A stretch of DNA of 64,000 nucleotides, taken from Choanephora cucurbitarum. Its lineage: Eukaryota; Mucoromycota; Mucoromycetes; Mucorales; Choanephoraceae. The stretch covers positions 186,001 to 250,000 of the forward strand of contig JAIWNI010000030.1 in NCBI GenBank assembly GCA_025331435.1. The letters are read 5' to 3'. How positions within the stretch are numbered: the first letter of the stretch is position 1; the number at the start of each line of letters is the position of its first letter. The notes under the pieces are model-generated. The model was not told the DNA's origin. It searched no databases and was given only the letters and a program-made list of their open reading frames with translations. A program made the translations under genes and the position numbers. Shown in pieces: positions 11,817-22,499 of this stretch.

Positions 11817-13419
11817 CAAATACAAAAATAAAATAAACAAGTAAATAGAAAACGGAAAGCTGTTCCGCTATTCAATACTTCATGCTGTGTTTTTCTTTTC
11901 TTTTTTGACATGAGTTATAGAGCTATAACTAACGGGCTTAAAAAAGTTTTGCTTAATACAAGGAATAATCCCCTAATTAATATGAAAGCAAAATCGCCGT
12001 TTGATGCTAACCGATTGATCTGTAGATCTTTCTTTCGTCACAATTGAAGTAGAAAAAGAGTCATATGGTATATTTTATGAGCTACAAGAGATTTTGTCAT
12101 GTGGAATACAATGCCAAAGTCTGGTCTCGAAGATCCGGCGGCGCTTTTCCCAAAGGTCAATTGAGAAGCCTGGCTATTTTGCAAGTAACAAGGACTTACC
12201 AAGTATGTGCAATAGAACGTCAAAGCACAAAATAGAACTATTTGAATTTAACATCTCCGCTAACGTTGAGGTCCATACAGCAGAAAAGAAGATGCCATCA
12301 CAGACAAGTAAAGAAAGCATGGCAAAAGAACAAGAAGTGCAATTTGATCAGACACCAAAGGCAAACAGAATTATTTTATCATTTCAGTTTGTGCTTCATT
12401 TTTAGCCTACAAAGAATGATTGTGATTGTTTGATTGATTAAAAAGAACTTCAGCTACATACTTTACAAGTTCAAAGGAGGCTCTTTTTTTTTGCACAAGG
12501 TGCTCTTGCTTGAGCTGATTTCTTTTAGCAGCTAATAAAGCTGTTTGCTTGTGATAAGACAGAGCAAGAAGTATTTGCATTGAATTGGTTAGCTAATACA
12601 GAATTCATTCATGCAGTATAATCATGATTTGCGAAGAAATCTAATCATGCCCAAAACTAAATACATTTGAAGAATGACATAATCAAAGAGTCGGTTGAAA
12701 CATGGATAACAAAAAGTGAACAGAGCTCTTTCTTTGGCTAGAGTTTTTAGCGCTTGAACGAGACAACACACAAATTGGTTTATTTATATGACACAAATAC
12801 GCCAACATGAGAAAAATGAACAGATTTTTGTTCTATGAATTGATTAAATTAAGTATATTGTACTACTTTTCGTTAGTCGACGCTTCCAAATGATGCTTGA
12901 TTCCTTTTACGAGCTCAAACAAATGATATGCTGAACGGATCAAGCTTTCTTTCTGCATTTAGACCTCTCTTCCGCAAATTTTGATATCGACAGAAACTGT
13001 TTCAGGAGAAACATGATGCTAGAATAAAGTTTATAGCGTGTTACACTGCAATCTTTAGTACCTCTCTTTATCAACAATGTCGTCAATTCTGGTGTAGCCA
13101 ATTTGATCTGGAGACTTTCAGCTGATTTAGTGTACTCTTTTATTATTATTTACGACTCCTTTTGAAGGAAGAAAAAAAGTGTTTCTTTGGCTTGTATAAG
13201 GCAACCAGGGATTAAAGATGTATGCATTAAAAGATGCCCATCGAGCCAAAGCATTTAATTGAAACCCAAGATCAGGTTCAGGGTGTTGACAAATAAGCTT
13301 CGTTTTTTTTTTCTTTTCTTGACAGCTCATATAGACATCATAATCTTCTCTCCTTCTCCCATTTTCACCTGATTTTCCGTAATCTTCTATAAATCTTATT
13401 TTGAAAAAGAAATTTATTC
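11817..13419. other. Long AT-rich intergenic region
   Basis: About 1.6 kb between convergent genes. A 103-codon ORF (12094-12405, plus strand) shows no recognisable domain and no splice partner. Several T runs and TTATTATTATT-like words occur near 13140. I see no RNA gene or mobile-element ends. Confidence 0.5.
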
Positions 13420-16400
13420 TTATGTTCTACGAGCAAAATCTATAAGACATAAACTATAGTGGATTTGTTGTGAAAGGCGACCGAATTCTGCGCCTTGAAT
13501 ATCTAAAATGGACTGCAACTTATCATGGATAGGGTTTGTAGGGTTAGAGACGATCAAATCGCCATGGATATTTAGAAAAACAGATAACCATGCTTGCGCA
13601 AGTTCGAAATTCTTTCTAGTCTCCAACATATATAGTATAGCTTCTAAATAATGATTCAGCAGACTAAGTTCAGGGTCAATAGAGAATGAGCGAATTTCGA
13701 CATCAATTGCTGAGGGACTCAGTGACTTTGCATATTCTACAAATGTGTGATCTGCAACAAAACAAGTAAGACTCTTCCATCCGTTTTGCTCTCATTATTT
13801 TTTCATGACTTACACTGTCTGTTGGCTTCATGGCCGGCTCTCAATTCTTTAGCAAATTGTGTATCAGTGTTCAACTGACTGAAATTGAGTTGTCTAGATT
13901 TTTCGCCAGTAGCATCTTGGTCCTTTTCATCTTTAGCAGCATCGAGATCAAATTGTGCTTTTGCACCAGGCAAGGTTGGTAAAAAGAAAGGTGCCTTTTC
14001 TGGTAATTTTGGTGCCTCTTTGGGCTTGTTGCGCAATTTGATAGTATCTAAGTGTAACAAGTTTTGCCATTTGGCTCTAGGCTCCATAGACAAAGTAATC
14101 ATTTGATCAGCAAGTTGATCAACTGTGTCCAACTTGTCTTGATCAGCAAACTCAGCATCTTCATCACTTTCATCCTCTTCGTCTGAGTCGAGTCCACCGC
14201 TAAGACTAGGTAGTGACAGCTCCTTAATATCTTGGTCATCTGTAATATTGCGTAAAGAGACATTGGTGTATTGTGTACGATTGGACCATAAAAAGATACC
14301 AACATGGTCTACATGGCCAGTGGCTAAAAAGTCGCCGTCTGGTGAGAAGGCCAAACATGTAACAATGTCTTGTACTCTAAAGATGTCCACCATAGCGCCT
14401 GTAGGCAAATCCCAAGTACGAACCGTACCATCAAGTGATGCTGAAACAATCCATCGGCTGTCTGAGCTAAAGACCTGTTACAATTCATCATATAACAGAA
14501 AAGAACAGTTAATTGAATGAATCCTGCAGATACAAACGATCAATGCTTACGAAATCTGTAATACGGTTGCGATGGCCCCAAAATTCTCTAATAATGTTCT
14601 TTGTCTCTAAATCAATCACTCGAATGCCTAAGTCATCACAAACAACAGCCAACAGATCATTATCGATATGGTAACGCATAGCAACCACAGGCGATTCAAG
14701 TTCGATAGTATGTATCACCTTAGCTGTCTTCACTTCCCAAATCTATATACGCACATATACATATGAGCAAACAAAGCGATTCATGTGCGTGTGCTGTAAA
14801 CTACCTTAATCGTCTTATCAACAGAAGCTGTGATCAGATAACGATGGATGGTATCTGTCATCAAGCCTGTGATTGGCTTTTTGTGTCCATCAGGGCCGGC
14901 AAATGTTTTGCGGTGCAAGCCTGATTGCATGTTGAACATATCTACTGTACCAGAAGCGCAGCCTAAATAACCAAAGTTACCACAGGATGAAATACAAGTC
15001 GTCTTAACAGCTGTTTTGTCAGTACTGATCAAAGTATGTCCGCCTAAGCGCTTATTCTTTGAAGACCATGTACGGCAGGCGTTGTCGTTTCCGTGACAAG
15101 TAATGATGTTGTCCCATTCTTTTGCTTTTGTATCATTAACATCGAAATCAACAATCTGAGGCAATTTGAGATCATCCATACGGACACCTTGGCGATTGGC
15201 TTTTCTAGCAAGGTGTCCTTGTGAGTATTCAAAGTTTTGTGAATCACGTATTGTGCTGAATGAACGCAAAGAATGGTCTCGGCCAGCACTTAGAATAGTC
15301 TTAAGGCCTTCACCATGATACTTGATCTTAGATGGAGGTGCATGATGGCCACTACGGGATTTGAATGGATGTGGCACAGCATTATGTTTTTCGAAAATCC
15401 ATTGCTATTCAATCTATTAGATACTATATCATTCCGACGTTTTCCTTCTCCTCTTTGTTGCTTTACCTTCACTGAGTTATCAGTAGAGCCAGTAACTAAG
15501 ATAGGTTGATTATGCAAGAAAGTAAGTGATGTAATGAAGCCGTCGTGAGCATTTTTCATTATGTGAGCTAGTCTTCGTTCAGATAAATCCCATAAAGCAA
15601 CATCCCCATGCATATTAGCAGTAGCCATTACTTGTTCCTCGTCTAATCAAGAAAAAGAAAGAATGAGTCTCAGCACTTTCTTTTGCTGGCCTTGATGTTT
15701 CCCTCTTTACCTGTTCTAAAAGTAATAGCTGTCACTCGATCATCTTGACGTACACTATCGATCTTTTCATCTGCTTTGATATTGTAAAGCAAAACAGTAC
15801 CATCTAGCAAGCCAATGGCAACGACATCAATTACGGGTGACTGAGTCAAACAAGTGATAGGTGCGCCCATGTACTTGAATTGATAGATCATCTTGTTGGT
15901 TCGAATATTCCAGATTTGCATTGTGCCTTGTGTACTGGCAACTAATATTTTGTTGAGATAGGTAGAAGGATGAAGCATCTGAGTAGCTGTAAACTCGTCT
16001 CCAAACTCGATTTCGGTGTATAATTCGCCTGTAGTTGTGTCCCATAACTTCAATGTGTTATCATCACAAAGAGCAGCAATATAAGCGCCCAGTATAATGA
16101 TCTGAGTGATAGCAAACTGCCCTTTTCCACCTACTCTGGATACTTCTTTACCACGCTTGTATCCAATCACACTGTTACCGCTAGCAGCATAAACAAATTT
16201 CTTGTGAGTAGCTAAAGCAGTAATGGGCTTCTCGGTAGGTGTGCTGACAAACAAAAGGTTCATTTTTCCAAGCTATTGTCATACAGTTATTAGTTCGGCA
16301 TTTATAGCCATAGCTTCTTTGCCTTACGTTGTATGTTTGAAAACTGTTTCCAACGCAAGTAGTCAAGAAATATTCTTGGCCAAAGTTGTTGATCACATAA

Positions 16401-16525
16401 GGAATTTCGTTGGTAACATATCCAATGGCTCGAAAAGGTTGATATATCTTGGAGTGGTTGGCATTCTTCTTGAGGCCATCTTCTACACGTCTTTTCTTTG
16501 TATCTATGCTAGCGCCGTTCGACAT
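13420..16525 (-). CDS. UTP21: UTP21/WDR36, U3 snoRNP-associated WD40 protein
   Basis: Subunit of the UTP-B module of the small-subunit processome, acting in the nucleolus on 18S pre-rRNA processing. Seven exons on the minus strand: 16525-16328, 16272-15711, 15642-15467, 15404-14805, 14742-14551, 14474-13814 and 13751-13420; product 906 residues, the usual family length. Seen: an N-terminal start of FRAIGYVTNEIPYVIN (residues about 31-46); two WD40 propellers with repeats such as DNTLKLWDTTTGEL, GDVALWDLSERRLAHI and DNSVKQWIF; SRSGHHAPPSKIKYHG between them; DGTVRTWDLPTGAMVDIF; an acidic linker (DSDEEDESDEDAEF); and the helical Utp21 C-terminal domain ending in KSLSPSAIDVEIRS and LSVFLNIHGD. 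All introns are 54-69 nt with GT-AG ends. Confidence 0.93.
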
Positions 16526-17599
16526 GACTCGTGCTGTCTTTAATGGAGTTTATGAAACTAAGAGGAAAAAAAAAATGGGACATAGCTCAGTGATAACTGA
16601 AGCTTGACATTCAAGCAGTCGTCAAAGCCACGAGAAAACGATTTTGAGTCACAGTTTTTCTATAATGATTCGTCGCATATTAAATTGCAATTCAATCTCT
16701 CTAGCAGGGGGAGACAGACATTTTACTTTTTTCTTATTGCGACCATTATGGCTCACGTATGAGGTGCCATGGTGCGAGTGAGCATATATATCATCTTCAT
16801 ACCAGGACGTACGAGCCTGCTCTAGGCTGCTCTGCTCTGTATATGCACTTTGTCTTATAACTTTTTGCTTTTTTCTTATTGCGACCATTATGGCTCACGT
16901 ATGAGGTGCCATGGTGCGAGTGAGCATATATATCATCTTCATACCAGGACGTACGAGCCTGCTCTAGGCTGCTCTGCTCTGTATATGTACTTTATCATGA
17001 GAAGTAATATCTTTCCCTTATTGTTTTTTGGTATCCACAAAATCATCTTTGTCCAGATTAAAGGTTACTAAACAGCCCCAATAGTATACCTATTACCGCA
17101 TACACACAGTTAGTTAGTGCAAACGTTTTGCTCGCAGAGAACAAGATTTTAGTGTTATGGGTGTTAATAATTGGGAATTAACATGATGTACTGTCTAGCA
17201 TTTTACTTTGACCAAGATTATTAAGCATAGTAGGAATAGAAAACACTGATATTTTATAAAGGAAAGGTTTAGAGGCAGCAGAAACATTCGCCTCTCAACT
17301 AAGTGTGATATGGCCAATACTTGAACAAAAAGAAAGCTGGCTCTTAATGCTCAATCATTTGTCAAGAGAATCAGGTCAACCTACTCCTCTCTATTATAGA
17401 CAAATGCGCGTCATGAAGTAATTTTACTTGGACAATAAAGATAACTCACAAGACTTCCTTTTTCTGACAACAATAAAAAGATTTTTGTTTTTCCATATAC
17501 ATTTGAGATTGTTGAACATCTGCACTCATCTTATTTAAACCAAGCCAAGATTTAAATGCGTATATTAGGGAAGAGATAACAAAGAAGAGAAATAGTTTA
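16526..17599. other. Intergenic region between UTP21 and the PD-(D/E)XK-like gene
   Basis: Holds the UTP21 promoter (minus strand) and the 3' flank of the neighbouring minus-strand gene. Its only notable content is a near-perfect tandem duplication at 16726-16996, listed separately. Open frames here are short and cross the duplication out of phase, so no gene is supported. Confidence 0.6.
16726..16996. repeat. Tandem direct duplication, two copies about 129 bp with 142-bp period
   Basis: Copy 1 is 16726-16854 and copy 2 is 16868-16996, offset by 142 bp. Read by eye they differ at two positions only (16846 C versus 16988 T; 16852 G versus 16994 A), with a 13-bp spacer between them. Both contain CATATATATCATCTTCATAC and GCCTGCTCTAGGC, the latter a short imperfect hairpin. 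The period is not a multiple of three, so the duplication is unlikely to be coding. No inverted ends or target-site duplication were seen, so local slippage or unequal exchange is more likely than transposition. Confidence 0.9.
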
Positions 17600-19455
17600 T
17601 TACAAACAATCTCCTGTTGAAGAAGATGCTTCATTGTTCACTGTTGAAGTTTTGCTTGTACTAATGGCAAATAGCGACTTCACCACATCAAAGTCCAACA
17701 GTTCCCACTTCTTTGCTTCTTCATCATTCTTGCCACAATGCTTTTCGTACAAAAGAGCGACATTGTACAAGTGGTCAATACACGTGTAGAAGTTTGCATA
17801 TTCTTCATATGTCAGTGGAAGAACAAGGCTTCCAACTTCCAACATCAGCATTATTTCTCCAACCTGAGAGCAAAGATAGAACTTCATCTGTTGGCCTATT
17901 TCTTTTTGTTAGCTCATTTTTGATTTTCTGCTTAGTTTTTTCTAAGTATATGTAATTACTTGCCTACGACTTGGAATACCATTGAGTTCTTCAAATTGAA
18001 CGACCAAAGCATGCTCACACCAAAGAGAGCAAGACGGTATTTGTCCAAAGCTACTTTTTTGGGTGCAGTAGAGGAACACTTGATTTCACCAACAGCATTG
18101 ATGAAGTCTTCACCTTCTTGTACCTCCACAAGGTAATCGGGCCGGCAGTTCTTAACATGACTGTAATCTTTAAAGATTACATGGTCGCACCTTTTCAAGC
18201 GAATGAGAATTACACTCGTTACAAAAAAAAGAGCTATTGATGTACTTACCCTTGTGGTGCGTGGGCTATGCTTACTTTAAAGATGCTGCAAATCGCAGGA
18301 ACTATGTTCGACTGCAATCTCATTTCACCTCTATTGGTCTTCTTCAAAGTCATCTGATTCAATCTATAAACAAGTTAGCTATATGCATAAACTGGGTTAG
18401 CTACTTACAATTGAATCATGGTATTCAAGATTCGCTCTTCGAGCTTGCTCTGGGCGTCGTCATTCATCTTCTTCAACTTTGATATCAATTCATCGACGTC
18501 AAAATAATCTTCAAAAGCCTAATGTTGTTTCAGTAAGATTTCAGTTTTTTCTTCATGTCTCAACGAAAGAAAAAACAAGTGTGTGATCGTTTACCTCAAA
18601 AGCATCTCTAATCTCGTTTTTAAGGGCCAATCTGATTCTTTGTGGGGCTCCATACTTGTCTTTTTGCAAAGAAATCTTAAGACGACCTAGGAATTGGCTG
18701 TTGAGTTTGTCGTTTAAGTTTATATTGCCAATTTTCTCTAAGACAAGGATGTGCTGTAATATCCTATAAACAAAAGCCAAATTAGCGAGACTCTTATGTG
18801 TCTATCGTATCAAACACTTACAGCAACTTATTGAAGTCAGCGGTTTCTGACTTGATGGCATCTTGTGACTTGAAATGCTCGATTGATTTCTTTGCGTAGT
18901 CTGCAAGCGCTTCTTCAACATCAACCTCTTCAAAAACAATTTTTTTTGTGCTTTTGATTTTTGATAAGCCATCAATACTACCGGGGTAAGAAAGGAATTA
19001 ATTTCCCATTGCCACTCTTGTTGGCATCATCTAAGTACTTACGCTTCTGTAATGTTTGCAGTATATAAAGAGCGCTTGATTGATGGCTTGCTCGCATCAG
19101 GAACACCAGTGACCTTTTTCATAGAAAAGAAGTAAGTATTTGATTTGCGCAGTCAATCATTTCAAACTTACATAAGTCATCCATGTCTTCTTTGCTGTTC
19201 CTTTAGACTACGGTATCATTGTTAGCTAAATCTTTTCAATAAAAATGCCTTGCTACATACCACATCGATGCCATATTCTTTTGCGCTCTTATTAAACCAA
19301 GATACCCAATTACTGTATTCAAGAACATCTTGTTTGTCATAATGCGAGCGAATATATTCTTGATGCTGAGTAATGAATAAATCAAAGCTAGGCGTTGAGT
19401 TCTTTGATTCGCAAGATTGAAAAAAGTTTTTAAATAATTTATAGTGAGGGATCAT
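17600..19455 (-). CDS. Protein of unknown function with a PD-(D/E)XK nuclease-like motif
   Basis: Not a protein I can name. Nine short exons on the minus strand: 19455-19261, 19207-19172, 19113-19043, 18977-18822, 18763-18595, 18518-18409, 18363-18250, 18190-17964 and 17895-17600; product 457 residues. Seen: NCRPDYLVEVQ (Asp302) followed by NAVGEIKCSS (Glu319, Lys321), then a helix-like DKYRLALFGVSMLWSF. This PD...ExK arrangement is the core signature of the PD-(D/E)XK phosphodiesterase fold. The N-terminal 280 residues are helical and charged, with no recognised domain. The C-terminus (MKFYLCSQVGEIMLMLEVG, then LTYEEYANFY) looks ordered. Intron 8 (17896-17963) starts with GCAAGT and is read as GC-AG; an alternative GT donor four bases upstream with a later acceptor also keeps frame. 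Nuclease activity is inference from the motif. Confidence 0.65.
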
Positions 19456-19907
19456 ATTAATAATGTATAATAGAAGGGAAGAAAATTTTTGTTTGTGGAA
19501 GAAGAAAAAAGATACATTGAAACATACAAAGTTTGGCGTTTGATAAGCAACTCAGGCGTTTTCTGCCGCCGGAAGCTGAATGTCAAGGTACACAAACCAT
19601 GCAAACCAACACGAGTACACAGTGTGAGCCTTGAATAATTGTCAAGAAGGGCAGGAAAGACGAAAGCTTTCAAAAAGAAAAAGTATTAGATATTTACACT
19701 ATTCATAGTAGGAATTTCTAGCGATTATTTGGTTAGCCAAAGATTTCTAGATTTTCGGATAAGGCAGAAGAAGTTCCCTCTATATTAGTCAATTAGATGG
19801 ATTCGCTTTGAATCAAATTTGACATACATGACAAGACCTTATACTGAAATAAGCATACTGTACCAAGTTTCTCATTTATTTGTCAATTAAATAACTGATC
19901 ATATACA

Positions 19908-20110
19908 TTATTCTTGCAGTTCATCACGGGCCAAGTAAGCTGTATTGATTAAAGCAAGAATACATAAAGCATCTTGCCCTTGAGTCTTTTCGCAGTAACT
20001 TGATACTTCACAGCACTTTGCAATTTGCATAAAATTGCCGATCCCATTGTTCACACTCACGTTCGAAACGTTTCCATTGAGACTTCATGTGACGTTTTGG
20101 TACGTCTAAA
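19908..20110 (-). pseudogene. Probable broken gene fragment with coding sequence in two frames
   Basis: Read on the minus strand, an acceptor-like TTATTTTAG (about 20113-20105) is followed by an open frame beginning VPKRHMKSQWKRFERECEQ, which stops at 20008. The overlapping +1 frame then continues with protein-like content (VSSYCEKTQGQDALCILAL, then INTAYLARDELQE) and stops at 19908. A single-base shift between the frames would explain both halves. A TATAAATA box sits upstream at 20254-20247 and a pyrimidine-rich leader lies between. Either this is a decayed paralogue of a local gene family or a small gene whose splicing I cannot resolve. No function can be assigned. Confidence 0.4.
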
Positions 20111-20246
20111 ATAAGATATGAGAAGAGAGACAGGAGTGAATACTTTGAGACTGGCTCTACATTTTCGGTTTGTTTATCGAAGTATTAGAGAAAAGAACAA
20201 AGAGAGTAGGGAAGCTGAACTTTATTTGTTCTGACTTTAGCAAGTG

Positions 20247-20254
20247 TATTTATA
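20247..20254 (-). promoter_or_regulatory. TATA-box-like element upstream of the broken gene fragment
   Basis: TATAAATA on the minus strand, followed by a CT-rich leader (CTACTCTCTTTGTTCTTTTC) and then the acceptor-like site at about 20105. The order resembles a fungal promoter but nothing else confirms it. Confidence 0.3.
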
Positions 20255-20402
20255 GTGGTGGATGTTACAATAGTTTCATCCTTGATTTCAAATCAATGAA
20301 AATCATCTAATTGGTTGTTATTGGAACGACAACTAATTATGTACATGATGTAAGTATGGTTATAGTTTGATTTAGATATACATTATTGATAGTTGCATTA
20401 AG

Positions 20403-20523
20403 GTTGTGTAAAAGTTGTGTAAAAGTTGTGTAAAAGTTGTGTAAAAGTTGTGTAAAAGTTGTGTAAAAGTTGTGTAAAAGTTGTGTAAAAGTTGTGTAAA
20501 AGTTGTATAAATGTTGTGTAAAA
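20403..20523 (+). repeat. Minisatellite, 11 tandem copies of an 11-bp unit
   Basis: Unit GTTGTGTAAAA repeated head to tail without gaps from 20403 to 20523. Copies 1-9 and 11 are identical; copy 10 reads GTTGTATAAAT. A degenerate partial copy (GCTGTAG) follows. The unit does not match common telomere repeats, and the array lies in gene-free DNA. Confidence 0.95.
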
Positions 20524-21708
20524 GCTGTAGTGAAAAAATGTTATATAGTTGTATGCGTAGTTGTGTTTGCATGTCGTATGTCATTATTTGTGATGAGACA
20601 TGCTATGGCCAATGTCTCTTTATTATCACAATTGATGATAAGCTCAGATTGGATAATTATATTTTAGAAGGTAAAGGCAAGAGCTTCATTAAGGTCAAGT
20701 CATCACAGTCACTTATCAACTCTTTATCTGCGTTGAAAACAACATAAGATATACATTTGGTGAAGGCTATTGAACACATTTTGTTGATTGAGATCCGTCA
20801 AACCAGCTGATGCAAATTTAACCCTCTGGATATGGACAGTTATAATAAATTAATAGCCAATCTCAAAGCATGAACAACAGTAATAAAAAAAAACTTTATG
20901 TATGATTCAACTCTGTATCTCTGTCCTCGCTTTACTGACAACATATTCTATTAACGACAACAGAGCTTTTGTTTTGGTCATCGTCGAAAAAATTCTTATG
21001 AACAACAGCCAATTTTCGGACTGTATACAGCATGCGAGTTTAGGAACAATATATGATATTTTTGAGAATTGTATGGGGATTCAGTATTATGAAAATCAAG
21101 CGACAAAATCTCAACACGAAATGAGTTTAGATCTTAACTAACAAAAGCGATTGCGCTGATTCTGTCTACTTCGTAATGGTTTTTCTATTAAGATACTGCA
21201 CTGAAACACAAGATTAGAATAAGACACAACTCTTTTGACATTTTTTAGACACTGCATTAAGAAAAGCATGCCACAAAAAAAAAGAAGTATTCTTTTTTCA
21301 AAAAACCACTTCAACAAGTTATTCTCTTTTTGCTTATAAAGAATTCTTGCACTGAAAGTATTGTTATGGGAATATGCATAAGACTGAACCCTATCGATTA
21401 TACAAATGCATTGATGCAAAAGCATTTTACCTGAATAACTTCCAGTGTTTGATTATATGAAGAAGCTTTTCACTTCATTCGGTTTGTAACATGATGGAAT
21501 TTAATACTCATACATTGTTAGAAACATCTATCAAGATTGCCCTTACATTTAGAAAACATATCCTTGATGATTGCAGTGGTCCACGATGGTGAAATAATCC
21601 TAACTTCATTTTCTTGTCAAAATTTAGAGGAGGTTTCGAAAAGCTTCATTGACAGCATTAAGCTTTTCTTTTGACTGATTTGATAGGCGATGATTGTGCA
21701 CTAGTATA

Positions 21709-21910
21709 CAGTACTACCCCGCAATAACGGAATTCAGTATGGATGCAGAGTTATTCATTGTTGCAAAAATTTCGTCTTCTCTTACCCTGCTTTGATCGAG
21801 AAGGAACCAATGATATAATGTGAAAAGTGTATACCTAACGTAACTGCATCTCAGGTTTGTACGGCACCAAAACCATGCAATATTGATTCCGTTGTTGCGG
21901 GGTATTACTG
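21709..21910. mobile_element. 202-bp non-autonomous inverted-repeat element (MITE), pogo/Tc1-like ends
   Basis: The left end CAGTACTACCCCGCAATAAC and the right end, read in reverse complement as CAGTAATACCCCGCAACAAC, form a terminal inverted repeat of about 25 bp with a few mismatches. Both ends are flanked by TA (21707-21708 and 21911-21912), the target duplication used by the Tc1/mariner/pogo superfamily. CAGTA ends with a CCCCGC...AACGGA core resemble pogo-type fungal elements. The interior has no transposase, so any movement would need an enzyme supplied in trans. Confidence 0.8.
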
Positions 21911-22469
21911 TAGGCATATTTTGAAGCACTTAGACACTAAGTTAGATTGATAGCAAGTCAAAATGTCGGCTCTTCATTACTTCATCATTAAAGTAATGGC
22001 ATTTACATACAAATGAAGTAATAGAATTGTGTTGTAGCAATACATAAGTGGGATATACAAACTGTCAAAAACGACACGAAGTTGTTTAAAAAAATAGCAC
22101 TTTCAATCGTATACTTTGCTCTCTCACAACCATGAATTGTAGTATGATTTGGGTTTGAAAGGTGACAAACTTACCATAAAGGTCGTTGTGTGCAGCATTG
22201 TCATTTCAAATCTAAATCCATTTAACAGCGGCTTGCGGGTCACAATAAATAATAATCCAGTTCGCAAATTAACTAAGATACATGATGTGGTCACTCTACG
22301 ATTATACAGATGTGTTTGTTCGTCATCCTCCATATGGCTCATACTACAGAACAATTCTGATTGGATTTTAAGGATAAACTTCAAAGATACCAAACTCTTG
22401 AAGATGAAACCTTGTAGGAATCTATCGTCAACGTTTGTAACCAAATTACTCTAAGCTATCTATACCTTC

Positions 22470-22499
22470 TTGCAAAGTGCTCTTATTTGCACTTTGCAA
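22470..22499. repeat. Perfect 11-bp inverted repeat with 8-nt loop
   Basis: TTGCAAAGTGC (22470-22480) and GCACTTTGCAA (22489-22499) are exact reverse complements separated by TCTTATTT. It lies in gene-free DNA and is not next to any annotated 3' end. It could form a hairpin in RNA or a cruciform in DNA; its role is unknown. Confidence 0.85.

Noticed and set aside
12094..12405. 103-codon ORF on the plus strand
   Set aside because: Composition and context do not differ from the surrounding spacer and no homology is recognised.
16649..16888. 79-codon minus-strand ORF spanning the tandem duplication
   Set aside because: It enters the second copy out of phase relative to the first, and the repeated unit is not a multiple of three.
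20372..20584. Minus-strand ORF with repeated NFYTTFTQLLH units
   Set aside because: It is a translation of the 11-bp minisatellite; the repetitive peptide needs no selective explanation.
22124..22454. Overlapping ORFs of 101 and 106 codons on opposite strands
   Set aside because: Neither product has a recognisable motif or splice partner, and mutual overlap on both strands is typical of chance ORFs in a stop-poor patch.
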